Of a stretch of DNA of 64,000 nt, positions 20,958 through 29,214 are shown in pieces; within the stretch, counting starts at the first letter, position 1; every line of letters begins with the position of its first letter. The position numbers were made by a program, and so were the translations under genes. The notes under the pieces are model-generated. The model saw only the letters and a list, made by a program, of their open reading frames with translations, searched no databases and had not been told where the DNA came from. This DNA comes from an uncultured Collinsella sp. (GTDB lineage Bacteria > Actinomycetota > Coriobacteriia > Coriobacteriales > Coriobacteriaceae). Where the stretch lies: contig CAKURW010000001.1 in assembly GCA_934675795.1 (NCBI GenBank), positions 52,348 through 116,347 on the forward strand, in the 5' to 3' direction.

Positions 20958-21932
20958 CTAGCCTAGGATGCGGGCCATGCGCGCCTTGAACTCGGGCAGA
21001 AAGCGCGGGGCGTCCACGGTGAGTGCCACAAGCGCGCTCTTGTCGGGGTCGGACAGGCGATGCTCGTCGCAGATAGTGCGGCCGCGATACTCGCCGAGCA
21101 GGTCGACGCGCAAGTTGCAACCAAGTGCGCCCACGAGCGTGGGATCAATCGCCACGGCAACGGCAAGCGGATCGTGCAGCGCGCAGCCGCCCAGGTAAGG
21201 GGCGTTCATCTCGTACGAGCCAATGTAGTGCTCCACCATGCTCGCAAACGCGCAACCGGCCATGGTGCCCGAGCCCGTCCAGCCGGCAATGTCGCGACGC
21301 GTGAGCACCACGCGATGCGTCACGTCCAAGCCCACCATGGTGAGTTTGCGGCCCGAACGCAGCACGGCGTCAGCGGCCTCGGGGTCGCTCGCCATGTTGG
21401 CCTCGGCACCCGCACTCACGTTACCGGGCACGGTCAGGGCACCGCCCATCACCACCACGCGACCGATAGACATCATCGCCGCCGCATCGCGCTCCAGGGC
21501 AAGCGCCAAGTTGGAAAGCGGACCGGTTGCCACGTAGACCAGGTCGGGGCCATAGGTGCGCGCGGCATCGATCAGGTAATCGACCGCCGCGTTGCCTTCG
21601 GCCGTCGTCGCGCCCACCGGCTCGTACGGCGAGGCGGGCACGCTTGCGCCACCAATGCCATTCTTGCCGTGGATGAGCGTGGTGGACGCCGGCGGCGTAT
21701 AGGGCTCGGTCGCCTTTATGGGACGATCGGCGCCCAGGTACACCGGCACCTCGGGGCGACCCAACAGGTCGAGCACCGCCAGGCAGTTATGCGCCGACTG
21801 GTCGACGCGCACGTTGCCAAAGCACGTGGTAATACCGACGAGCTCCACCTCGGGGCTCGCGATTGCATAGGCGAGCGCCATCGCGTCGTCCACACCCATA
21901 TCCAGATCAAGGATCAGCTTCTTGATTGCCAT
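20958..21932 (-). CDS. Nucleoside hydrolase (inosine-uridine preferring type)
   Basis: The 324-residue enzyme hydrolyses the N-glycosidic bond of ribonucleosides to ribose and base. The calcium-binding signature is Asp9, Asp11, Asp15, Asp16 in DLDMGVDDAMAL, and the C-terminal ALHDPLAVA motif carries a further metal ligand and active-site His. Length and motifs are typical of the IunH family. It starts 4 bp after the stop of the ribokinase gene, so the two are cotranscribed and the ribose released is directly phosphorylated. No nucleoside transporter is in the window. Confidence 0.93.
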   Translation of the reverse strand: MAIKKLILDLDMGVDDAMALAYAIASPEVELVGITTCFGNVRVDQSAHNCLAVLDLLGRPEVPVYLGADRPIKATEPYTPPASTTLIHGKNGIGGASVPASPYEPVGATTAEGNAAVDYLIDAARTYGPDLVYVATGPLSNLALALERDAAAMMSIGRVVVMGGALTVPGNVSAGAEANMASDPEAADAVLRSGRKLTMVGLDVTHRVVLTRRDIAGWTGSGTMAGCAFASMVEHYIGSYEMNAPYLGGCALHDPLAVAVAIDPTLVGALGCNLRVDLLGEYRGRTICDEHRLSDPDKSALVALTVDAPRFLPEFKARMARILG

Positions 21933-21936
21933 TGTT

Positions 21937-22932
21937 CTACTCCGCTTCTCCGTCTATTACTAAATCGTCTAAACCAAACACGCGCTCAACTTCGGCGCGC
22001 GTGGGAATCGACTGTTGCGCGCCCAAACGCGACACCGTTACCGCCGAGGCACGAGCACCTGCGGCCATGCACCCAAAGAGCGGAAGGCCCTCCAGGCGGG
22101 CAGCCGCAAGCGCGCCGATAAACGTATCGCCCGCGGCTGTCGTATCGACCACCTCGTTCGAAAGCGCCGGCATGCGCAACAGCTCGCCGCTATCGCCAAG
22201 CGTAACCGACCCGGCTCCGCCTAACGTAATGACCGCGGCTCCGACACCCTTGGCGAGCAGGGCATTGAGCGCCGCGACGCAGCTCGCATCATCCGCGGGC
22301 AAGATGCCCGTCAGCACCTGGCACTCAGTCTCGTTGGGACAAACCAGGTCGACCGCAGGCCAGGCCTCCGCAGGCAACTCGCAGGCAGGCGCCGGATTAA
22401 AGACCGTATAGAACCCGAGCTCGTGAGCGCAAACAAGCGCCTCGGCCGTCGCCGCAAGGTCACATTCGCCCTGGGCGATAAAGACGCTTCCGGCAGCCGG
22501 GGCAATATCGCTGGCGTCTCCGTCGAGCTCATCGGCTACCAGACGCCTCAGCGCGCGGGCAACATCCTCGCCCGCGAGCGCATGGTTGGCACCCGGCGAC
22601 AGCACGATGCGGTTGTCACCCTCGCAGCGAATGATGGTCGCCGTTCCCGTCTCCACGTCATCGCGACGCGCTACAAAGACACAGTCCACGCCGGCGTCTT
22701 GGAGCCCCGCCACGAGCGACGTGCCAAATGCGTCGCAGCCGACCGCGCCGATCATATGCGTGTGCGCGCCCATGCGCGCAGCAGCTACGGCCTGGTTGGC
22801 TCCTTTGCCGCCGGCGTTGGTGATAAACCCGCTGCCGCCAACGGTCTCGCCCGCACGCGGCATGCGCTCGCACGCCACCGAAAGGTCCATGTTCATGCTG
22901 CCGAACACCGCAACGATGCCGCTATCTGCCAT
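21937..22932 (-). CDS. rbsK: Ribokinase (PfkB family)
   Basis: The 331-residue protein has the N-terminal PfkB signature (GSMNMDLSV, GGKGANQAVAAARMG) and the C-terminal DTTAAGDTFIGAL with the catalytic Asp and anion hole. Substrate motifs fit ribokinase, which makes ribose-5-phosphate for the pentose phosphate pathway. It is the first gene of the pair with the nucleoside hydrolase, supporting ribose derived from nucleosides as substrate. Deoxyribokinase activity cannot be excluded. Confidence 0.9.
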   Translation of the reverse strand: MADSGIVAVFGSMNMDLSVACERMPRAGETVGGSGFITNAGGKGANQAVAAARMGAHTHMIGAVGCDAFGTSLVAGLQDAGVDCVFVARRDDVETGTATIIRCEGDNRIVLSPGANHALAGEDVARALRRLVADELDGDASDIAPAAGSVFIAQGECDLAATAEALVCAHELGFYTVFNPAPACELPAEAWPAVDLVCPNETECQVLTGILPADDASCVAALNALLAKGVGAAVITLGGAGSVTLGDSGELLRMPALSNEVVDTTAAGDTFIGALAAARLEGLPLFGCMAAGARASAVTVSRLGAQQSIPTRAEVERVFGLDDLVIDGEAE

Positions 22933-23118
22933 GGAAACCTCCTCGTCCGCGGGCTCTGCACCCGCCGTTGGCCGTCAATCGTGCGCTCTCGCGCCTCTAT
23001 AACTTTAGTTCACTTTGATGTGGACGCGCGCTTGAGCTTGCGCCGGCAGCAAGCATTCACAGGAGCAGGCGGTTACAATGAAGACGTGCTGATCATTCTC
23101 GTCATTGGATGAAATTTT

Positions 23119-25335
23119 ATGGAGCAATTCCCGCGATCGAGTTCGCGCAGCTCACGCCACGCGAGCGATCAACAAGCGCCGCATGAACGTTCGCGCGCTA
23201 ACCGACAAGCCACCGAGCCGCGCCACGCCGCAGGCTCTCATCGTGCGCCCGCCAACAAGGGTGCCCACACCAACAGCGCCGCAAAAGAACAGGCACCCAC
23301 GCGCCCCAAATCTCGTTATATCCCCGCCCTCGACGGCCTGCGCACGCTCGCCGTCGTCGCGGTAGTGCTCTATCACCTCAACCTCACATGGGCACAGGGC
23401 GGCCTGCTTGGCGTCACGATTTTCTTTGTGCTCTCGGGCTATCTGATCACGCGCCTGCTCATCAACGAAGTGTCAAAGACCGGCCGCATCGACCTCAAGA
23501 GCTTCTGGATTCGCCGCATCCGTCGCCTGTTCCCCGCCGTGGTAACCGTTGTGGTGGTGACCTGCGCGCTGTGCACCATCTTTAACCATGTGATGCTCAC
23601 CAAGATGCGCCCCGACATCCTGCCGTCGCTGCTGTTTTTTAATAACTGGTGGCAGATTGCCCAAAACGTCTCGTACTTCAATGCTCTGGGCGACCCCTCG
23701 CCGCTCACGCACTTTTGGTCGCTTGCCATCGAGGAACAGTTCTACCTGATTTGGCCGCCACTGCTGTTTGCCATGGTATCCATGCATGTGAGCAAGCCCA
23801 ACACGCGCCGCGTGGTTCTGGGCCTTGCCGCGGTATCTGCCCTCGCCATGATGGTACTCTACAATCCCGCCGCCGACCCCAGCCGCGTGTACTACGGCAC
23901 CGACACCCGCGTGTTCTCGCTGCTACTGGGTGCCTGGATGGCCTTTATCCCCGATCGCGACCTGGCGCCGGTGCGTCTCGCTCATCGTTTGGGGCTCAAT
24001 CGCCTGGCTGGCGCCGCCAAGCACGGCAAGAAAGCCGAGGACAAGCCTGACAAGAAGGCCGACGAATCAGCCGATACCGCCCTGGCACAGCCGAGCGCCC
24101 TCGTGCGCTTTTGGTCCTCGCCCGCATCCATCGATGTCTTGGGCGTCGTGGGTCTGGTTGGCCTTGCCGCCATGGTCGCACTCACCAACGGCTACACCGC
24201 GTTCCAGTATCGCGGCGGCACGCTGTTATGCTCCATCCTCACGCTCATGGTCATCGCAGCCTGCGTGCAGCCCCAGGGAATGGTTGCCCGCGCGCTGTCC
24301 GCCGAGCCGCTCGTGTGGATCGGCAAGCGCTCGTACAGCATCTACCTGTGGCACTATCCGCTGCTGTTGCTCATGAACCCGGTCGCCAACATCAGCGATA
24401 CGCCCTGGTGGCAGTACATCTTGCAGGTACTTGTGGTGGTCGCCGTAGCCGAGTGCTCCTATCGCTTTATCGAGACGCCGTTTAGAAAGGGCGCCTTCGG
24501 CCGCACCGTCACCGAATTCCGCAATGGCACCACCACGCCCGCCAACTGGGCACGCGCGCACGTCCCTGTCTGCGCAGCCTGCGCTGTCGTGTTGGTCGTT
24601 GCACTGGGCGGCCTGATCTTTGTGCCCGAGACGTCTGCGCTGAGCGGCGAGGGCGCCGAAGTTCTGAACAAGGAAGCCAAAAACACCGCGCCCACCGACC
24701 AGCAGGCGGCCGACGACACCGACAAGGACAACGACGGCTTCCCCGATGGCTCCTACGACCTGTTGATGATCGGTGACTCCGTGTCGCTGCGTGCCGTTGA
24801 TTCCTTTGATGGCGTGTTCCCACACAGCCATATCGATGCCGAAAAGGGCCGCCAGTTTGATGCGGGCCGCGCGACATTTGAGGGCTATCTCCAGCAGAAC
24901 CTTGCCGGCAAGATCGTGGTCTTTGCGCTGGGCACCAACGGCTTGGTAACCGACGACCAGATCGACGCCATCATGGCCGATGCAGGAGATAAGCGTATTG
25001 TGGTGTTTGTGAACACGCGCAGCCCGCAGCCGTGGGTTGGCTCTACCAACCAGGCCATCGCCAACGCCGCTACGCGCTACAAGAACGTGCGCGTTATCGA
25101 TTGGTACGGATACAGTGCCAACCGCAACGACCTGTTCGATGGCGATGGCACGCACCTATCGACCACTGGCGTGACTGAGTACCTCAACTTGATCCACGAT
25201 GCTGTCAAGAAGGACCTGCCCGTACACCCCGAGGATCACGTCAACGATCCGCAACCGGCAGCCGTCAAGTCCGCCACCGACGCGCTCGTCAATGCTCTCG
25301 CTATCAAGCCACACAAGCTGGGCACCGACAAGTAA
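23119..25335 (+). CDS. Membrane acyltransferase-3 with extracytoplasmic SGNH domain (OatA-like)
   Basis: The 738-residue protein begins with a basic, low-complexity cytoplasmic region (about 1-65). The acyltransferase-3 domain follows with about ten helices: ALDGLRTLAVVAVVLYHLN carries the conserved His, RRIRRLFP the arginine motif, and FWSLAIEEQFYLIWP is a family hallmark. After the last helix a linker leads to an SGNH hydrolase domain (about 545-690) with GDS (MIGDSVSLRA), GTNG and DGTHLS supplying the Ser, Asn and Asp-His residues. Such proteins move acetyl groups across the membrane onto peptidoglycan or other wall polymers. A charged insert of Lys/Asp/Ala repeats (about 297-325) lies in a cytoplasmic loop. 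The gene is monocistronic. Confidence 0.92.
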   Translation: MEQFPRSSSRSSRHASDQQAPHERSRANRQATEPRHAAGSHRAPANKGAHTNSAAKEQAPTRPKSRYIPALDGLRTLAVVAVVLYHLNLTWAQGGLLGVTIFFVLSGYLITRLLINEVSKTGRIDLKSFWIRRIRRLFPAVVTVVVVTCALCTIFNHVMLTKMRPDILPSLLFFNNWWQIAQNVSYFNALGDPSPLTHFWSLAIEEQFYLIWPPLLFAMVSMHVSKPNTRRVVLGLAAVSALAMMVLYNPAADPSRVYYGTDTRVFSLLLGAWMAFIPDRDLAPVRLAHRLGLNRLAGAAKHGKKAEDKPDKKADESADTALAQPSALVRFWSSPASIDVLGVVGLVGLAAMVALTNGYTAFQYRGGTLLCSILTLMVIAACVQPQGMVARALSAEPLVWIGKRSYSIYLWHYPLLLLMNPVANISDTPWWQYILQVLVVVAVAECSYRFIETPFRKGAFGRTVTEFRNGTTTPANWARAHVPVCAACAVVLVVALGGLIFVPETSALSGEGAEVLNKEAKNTAPTDQQAADDTDKDNDGFPDGSYDLLMIGDSVSLRAVDSFDGVFPHSHIDAEKGRQFDAGRATFEGYLQQNLAGKIVVFALGTNGLVTDDQIDAIMADAGDKRIVVFVNTRSPQPWVGSTNQAIANAATRYKNVRVIDWYGYSANRNDLFDGDGTHLSTTGVTEYLNLIHDAVKKDLPVHPEDHVNDPQPAAVKSATDALVNALAIKPHKLGTDK

Positions 25336-25342
25336 TCCGGCA

Positions 25343-25385
25343 GTTAGGGACATTCCTTTTATGCCGGCACCTGGGGACACTCCTG
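25343..25385. repeat. REP-like unit after the acyltransferase gene
   Basis: The segment with GGCAGTTAGGGACATTCC, GCCGGCACC and GGGGACACTCC matches the longer modules at 37612-37845 and 41449-41545, here as a partial copy. Confidence 0.65.
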
Positions 25386-25458
25386 CGACAAGCGTAAGCC
25401 GCCCTTGGGCTGTCAATTCCAGTCCAGGGGCGGATTTATAACAACATACCAAGGGGTC

Positions 25459-25689
25459 GTGGGCAAAAAAGGGCAAATATGAGTACTGCTACCATTTTAG
25501 TAGCAGGCAAAACCGCCCAAAATGGCGTCCGAGCGACCCATGCAAACCACTAAAGCGGCCAACCTAGCTGGATTAGAGCCTGTTGTGGCAAACATTAATG
25601 AACACACTCAAGATTGTGTACATTATCTTCTTGCACATAAATGCCATCGCCTTAGCAACAGTACTCATTTTTGGCATATTTTGCCCACT
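25459..25689. repeat. About 230-bp A+T-richer element with inverted terminal repeats
   Basis: The left end (25459-25492) has GTGGGCAAAAAAGGGCAAAT then ATGAGTACTGCTAC. The right end (25655-25689) is its imperfect complement (GCAACAGTACTCATTTTTGG then CATATTTTGCCCAC). An inner TGCTAC/GTAGCA hairpin lies at 25487-25505. No open reading frame is present. It looks like a MITE-type element or a remnant, and it fills most of the gene-free stretch 25336-25770. Confidence 0.65.
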
Positions 25690-25715
25690 GCCATATAACT
25701 AACCCCCTATAACAA

Positions 25716-25751
25716 GTAAAAAACAGGCCGCTGCTCATTGCTGCGGCCTGT
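25716..25751 (-). terminator. Terminator of the NRAMP-type transporter gene
   Basis: Perfect 9-bp arms ACAGGCCGC (25723-25731) and GCGGCCTGT (25743-25751); TTTTTTA follows on the minus strand. Confidence 0.85.
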
Positions 25752-25770
25752 CCGGAAGCTAAAAAGAGCG

Positions 25771-27033
25771 TTAAGCGCTGTAGCCCATCGCCTGCAGAAC
25801 AAACATGACGACCGTGAGCACCGTAATCACACCGATAGTCGCCCAAGTGAGCACATTCCACACGCGGCCGTTGCGGTTAGTGCCCATAATGTGACGGTCA
25901 GCGGCAATAACCACCTGGAACACCAGAACCACGGGCAGTAGCACGCCATTGATGACCTGCGAGGTCATCATAATCTGGAACAGATCGACGCCGGGCATAA
26001 GCACCAGCACGGCAGAGATACCGATGATGGCCGTAATGATGCCGCGATAGACCGGGGCCTCGTCCCAGCTGCGGTCGGCACCGCGCTCCCATCCAAATGC
26101 CTCACAGATAGCGCTCGACGTAACGCCCGGCAGCACGCAGGCGGCCAAGAAGCTCGCCGCGACCAGGCCCGAGGCAAACAGCACCGTGGACCACTGACCC
26201 GCAATAGGCTCCAGCGCGCGGGCAGCATCAGCGGCATCGCTAATCTGAATACCCGCCGGGAACAACACCGTACCGGTCGTGATGATAATAAAGCCGGCAA
26301 TGACATCGGCGGCAAGCGAGCCGCTCACGGTATCGATGCGCTGCAGCACGATATCGTCCTCGCCCGCGTTCTTATCGACCACGTTGTTCTGCGCCAAGAA
26401 AATCATCCACGGCGCGATGGTGGTACCGATCGTTGCGACCACGAGCGACACGTAGCTGGGGTCATTTTGAATGTTAGGCACGACCAGGTCGACCGCGACC
26501 TCACCCCAGTTGGGGCCAGCCATAAACGCGGCGACAATATAGGTCACGAACACGCAGCTCACCAGCAGCAGAATCTTCTCGATGCGCTGGAAGCTGCCCG
26601 ACATGGTAAGCATCCACACCAGCAGCGCCACCAGCGGCACCGAAATGCTCGCCGGCACGCCAAAGAGGGCAAGGCCGCTGGCGATGCCCGCAAACTCCGA
26701 AATGGTCACAGCCGTGTTGGCGATCAACAGCGCCGCCATAGCAAGTACACTCTTGCGCACGCCAAAGCGCTCGCGAATGAGCGATGCCAGGCCCTTGCCC
26801 GTGACGCAGCCGCAGCGCGCCGCGGTCTCCTGCGTCACGATGAGCAGCACAGTCATGACGGGAAGCATCCAGAGCATCTTGTAGCCATAGCTGGCACCCG
26901 CGCTGGAATACGTTGCAATGCCGCCGGCGTCATTGCCCGAAAGCGCCGCCAGCAGACCGGGACCCATAGCGCCAAAGATGGCCGCGATGGTCAACTTTTG
27001 CTTGGTGCCCGACTTTTGCTTGGTATTTTGCAC
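25771..27033 (-). CDS. NRAMP-related metal transporter of the magnesium (NRMT) type
   Basis: The 420-residue membrane protein has about eleven helices and overall NRAMP/SLC11 similarity. The helix-1 motif is NDAGG (residues 34-38) instead of DPGN, and the helix-6 region is TTIAPWMIFLAQN (about 204-216) without the Met-Pro-His motif that binds manganese or iron. These changes are those described for NRAMP-related magnesium transporters (NRMTs), structurally studied from Eggerthella lenta, another Coriobacteriia. Mg2+ uptake is therefore the better guess. No suitable ATG exists; a GTG at 27033 with AGGTGG upstream is chosen, 8 bp after the stop of the MgtE-like gene, so the two genes are one operon. 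Confidence 0.85.
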   Translation of the reverse strand: MQNTKQKSGTKQKLTIAAIFGAMGPGLLAALSGNDAGGIATYSSAGASYGYKMLWMLPVMTVLLIVTQETAARCGCVTGKGLASLIRERFGVRKSVLAMAALLIANTAVTISEFAGIASGLALFGVPASISVPLVALLVWMLTMSGSFQRIEKILLLVSCVFVTYIVAAFMAGPNWGEVAVDLVVPNIQNDPSYVSLVVATIGTTIAPWMIFLAQNNVVDKNAGEDDIVLQRIDTVSGSLAADVIAGFIIITTGTVLFPAGIQISDAADAARALEPIAGQWSTVLFASGLVAASFLAACVLPGVTSSAICEAFGWERGADRSWDEAPVYRGIITAIIGISAVLVLMPGVDLFQIMMTSQVINGVLLPVVLVFQVVIAADRHIMGTNRNGRVWNVLTWATIGVITVLTVVMFVLQAMGYSA

Positions 27034-27041
27034 GCGACCAC

Positions 27042-28886
27042 CTAACCCATGACCGACATGGTGAGCAGCACCGCAGCGGCGCAGTACGCTACGCACGAGA
27101 TCATGACGGCAATAACGTTCATGGCGGTGCCCGACGTGTTGAGGTCATGCTCGTCACGCCAGAACAGCACCATCAGGTAAATCACGGCACTCATGTTGCC
27201 AACCAGGCAAATGATGGCAGCGATATTAAAGCACCCGGTAAAGAGTTGCTCCTCAAACATGGGCGCATCGGGGAACGCGGCGGTGCGCACCAGCTGAGCG
27301 CACAGGTAGGTCACGAGTGACAGAATCAGGCCCATGCCCGTGCTCTGGAAGAAGAACCCCAGATACGGCTTGGGCTCGTCGTCGTGACCGTCATACTCCA
27401 AGAAGTAGTTCTTGACGAACGACACCATGCGCGAGGCCGCCAGCAGTACGAGCGGCATGGCGCACATGGGGAACACCACCAGATGCGCGGAGCCGAGCGC
27501 CGTTCCCAGCACGGTCGCCATGATGCACGACGCGATGCCCCATACAACAACCCAGTACTGGCGATGTACGAACCAGCTGAGCACGTTCGTCGAGTCGTCG
27601 GACGCGCTATCGCCCGAACCGACACCGGCGATCTGCAGGTCCTCCTGATGCTCCTCGGCGATAACGTCCATGGCGTCGTCGAAGGTCACGATGCCCAGGA
27701 TATGACGGTTCTCGTCGCAGACAGGGATGGCAACCAGGTCGTACTTGGTCATCTCGTCCGTCACGTCTTCCTGGTCCTCGTCGGGTGACACGTAGACCAG
27801 ATCGCGATAGGCGAGCTGGCCCAGCGTGGCGTCGCGGTCGGCCACGATCAGCGTGCGCAGCGAAAGCACGCCCGTCAGCATGCCGCTCGGGTCCTCGGTA
27901 TAGACGTAATAGACGCTCTCGAAGTCCTCGTCGAGCTTGCGAATCGCCTCGATGGCGTCGCCGACCGTCGCCGTGGCGGGCAGCGAGACAAACTCCGAGG
28001 TCATGATGCGGCCGGCGGTGTTGTCCTCGTAGCCCAGCAGATTACGAATCGCCTTCTCCTCCTTGACGCCCATCAGGCGCAGGAGCTTCTCGGCCTTCTC
28101 ATAATCGAGTTCGTCGATCAGGTCGGCAGCGTCGTCCGGGTCCATCATGGCCAGCATCGACGATGCGTCGGTATCGGACAGGCCCTCGAGCATCTCGGTC
28201 ATAAGCTCGTCGTCATCGAACTCCGAGATGGCCTCGGCGGCCTGGGCAGTATCGAGCTGTGCAAACACCTGCGCACGCAGGCGCGGGTCGAGCTGCTCGA
28301 TAATGTCGGCGATGTCGGCAGGGTGCAGCTCGCCGAGCGTCTTATGCGACACCGAGAGTTGAATGTTCTTGGTCGAGCGATCGAGCAGGTCCATGTAGGA
28401 CCAAGCGATGATGTCCTCACTGAGCGGCTTGCCCAGGTGCTTCATAAAGCCTTCGACGATATGCTCGAGTGCGGGGCTGATCGCGCGTAGCAGACCGCGG
28501 GCGCCCACTTCGGCGCCCAGCAGGCGCAGCTGATTTTCGCCCGACATGGAAAACTTGATGTCGTTTACGCGCACGACTTTCATGCCCTGCGTGTCGACAA
28601 TCTGCTTGTTGAGCACGTCGCGGGCAAGCAAGAGTTCGGTCGGCTGCAGGTACGAAAAACGGATTTCGGTGGCCGACGTCTTAAGGTGTACACCCGTCTC
28701 GTCGATACGGTCGACCCATTTGCGCCAGCTGATCATAAACGGCGTCTTGCCGGGACCGCGGAACGCGAGCGACGTCACGTGCGGAAAAACTTCGCCGGTA
28801 GCAATACCAAAATCGTTCACCACGCCGAGCTTTTCTCCATCGACGTCCAAGACCGGCAATTTGAGCATCTCACTCAGATAATTCAA
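27042..28886 (-). CDS. MgtE-like regulatory protein (PRC-barrel-like, MgtE_N, CBS pair) with atypical membrane domain
   Basis: The 614-residue protein has an N-terminal PRC-barrel-like region (about 1-160), an MgtE N-terminal superhelical domain (about 180-290, LHPADIADIIEQL and DPDDAADLIDEL), a CBS pair (about 295-425, GRIMTSEFVSLPATATV and YDLVAIPVCDENRHILG) and five membrane helices (about 450-614). The cytoplasmic part is that of the MgtE Mg2+ channel, which gates by Mg2+ binding. The membrane part lacks the MgtE pore signature and has other motifs (FFFQSTGMGLILSLVTYLCA). It is translated just before the NRAMP-type transporter and may be its Mg2+-sensing regulator or a transporter itself. 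Confidence 0.82.
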   Translation of the reverse strand: MNYLSEMLKLPVLDVDGEKLGVVNDFGIATGEVFPHVTSLAFRGPGKTPFMISWRKWVDRIDETGVHLKTSATEIRFSYLQPTELLLARDVLNKQIVDTQGMKVVRVNDIKFSMSGENQLRLLGAEVGARGLLRAISPALEHIVEGFMKHLGKPLSEDIIAWSYMDLLDRSTKNIQLSVSHKTLGELHPADIADIIEQLDPRLRAQVFAQLDTAQAAEAISEFDDDELMTEMLEGLSDTDASSMLAMMDPDDAADLIDELDYEKAEKLLRLMGVKEEKAIRNLLGYEDNTAGRIMTSEFVSLPATATVGDAIEAIRKLDEDFESVYYVYTEDPSGMLTGVLSLRTLIVADRDATLGQLAYRDLVYVSPDEDQEDVTDEMTKYDLVAIPVCDENRHILGIVTFDDAMDVIAEEHQEDLQIAGVGSGDSASDDSTNVLSWFVHRQYWVVVWGIASCIMATVLGTALGSAHLVVFPMCAMPLVLLAASRMVSFVKNYFLEYDGHDDEPKPYLGFFFQSTGMGLILSLVTYLCAQLVRTAAFPDAPMFEEQLFTGCFNIAAIICLVGNMSAVIYLMVLFWRDEHDLNTSGTAMNVIAVMISCVAYCAAAVLLTMSVMG

Positions 28887-29214
28887 TGGTGCTCCCCATC
28901 ATTATTCCTCCGGACGCGGCCGCATGTGCGACGTCCGGGGGCTTCTGGATATGTATACGCATGCGCGGGCGGCACGCCGCTCGACGCTTACACCCCGTGC
29001 ATGCGCAAAAAGCACCTGCATGGGGTCATCGACTGTATGGTCGAGGTTTGGATTTCACCTGTAACCTTTCTCTTGACCCTCATTAACCGCAGTAACTATA
29101 GCATCAGCATCGCCCTGCGGCATCGAATTTATGCGCTGCACATTGCAGGCATACCAAACGCTGACGCATCCGTGACATAGTCATTGGGGACGTTCCTAAA
29201 TGACTACCCAATGA
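28887..29214 (-). promoter_or_regulatory. Gene-free leader region of the magnesium transporter operon with stable hairpin
   Basis: No gene is seen. Close to the operon start lies a hairpin with CCCCGTGCA (28993-29001) and TGCATGGGG (29017-29025), with a GCGCAAAAAGC-type centre and possible extra stems (TCGAC near 28981 and 29029). I looked for the M-box magnesium riboswitch core and did not find it. A REP-like unit occupies 29178-29214. Confidence 0.4.
29178..29214. repeat. REP-like unit with GGGGACGTTCC core
   Basis: TAGTCATTGGGGACGTTCCT then AAATGACTA forms a hairpin, followed by a further CAATGACTA. Same family as the units at 6965, 37855 and 41371. Confidence 0.7.

Noticed and set aside
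28887-29177. M-box magnesium riboswitch
   Set aside because: The conserved core sequences and pairing of the M-box could not be found in the leader on the minus strand.
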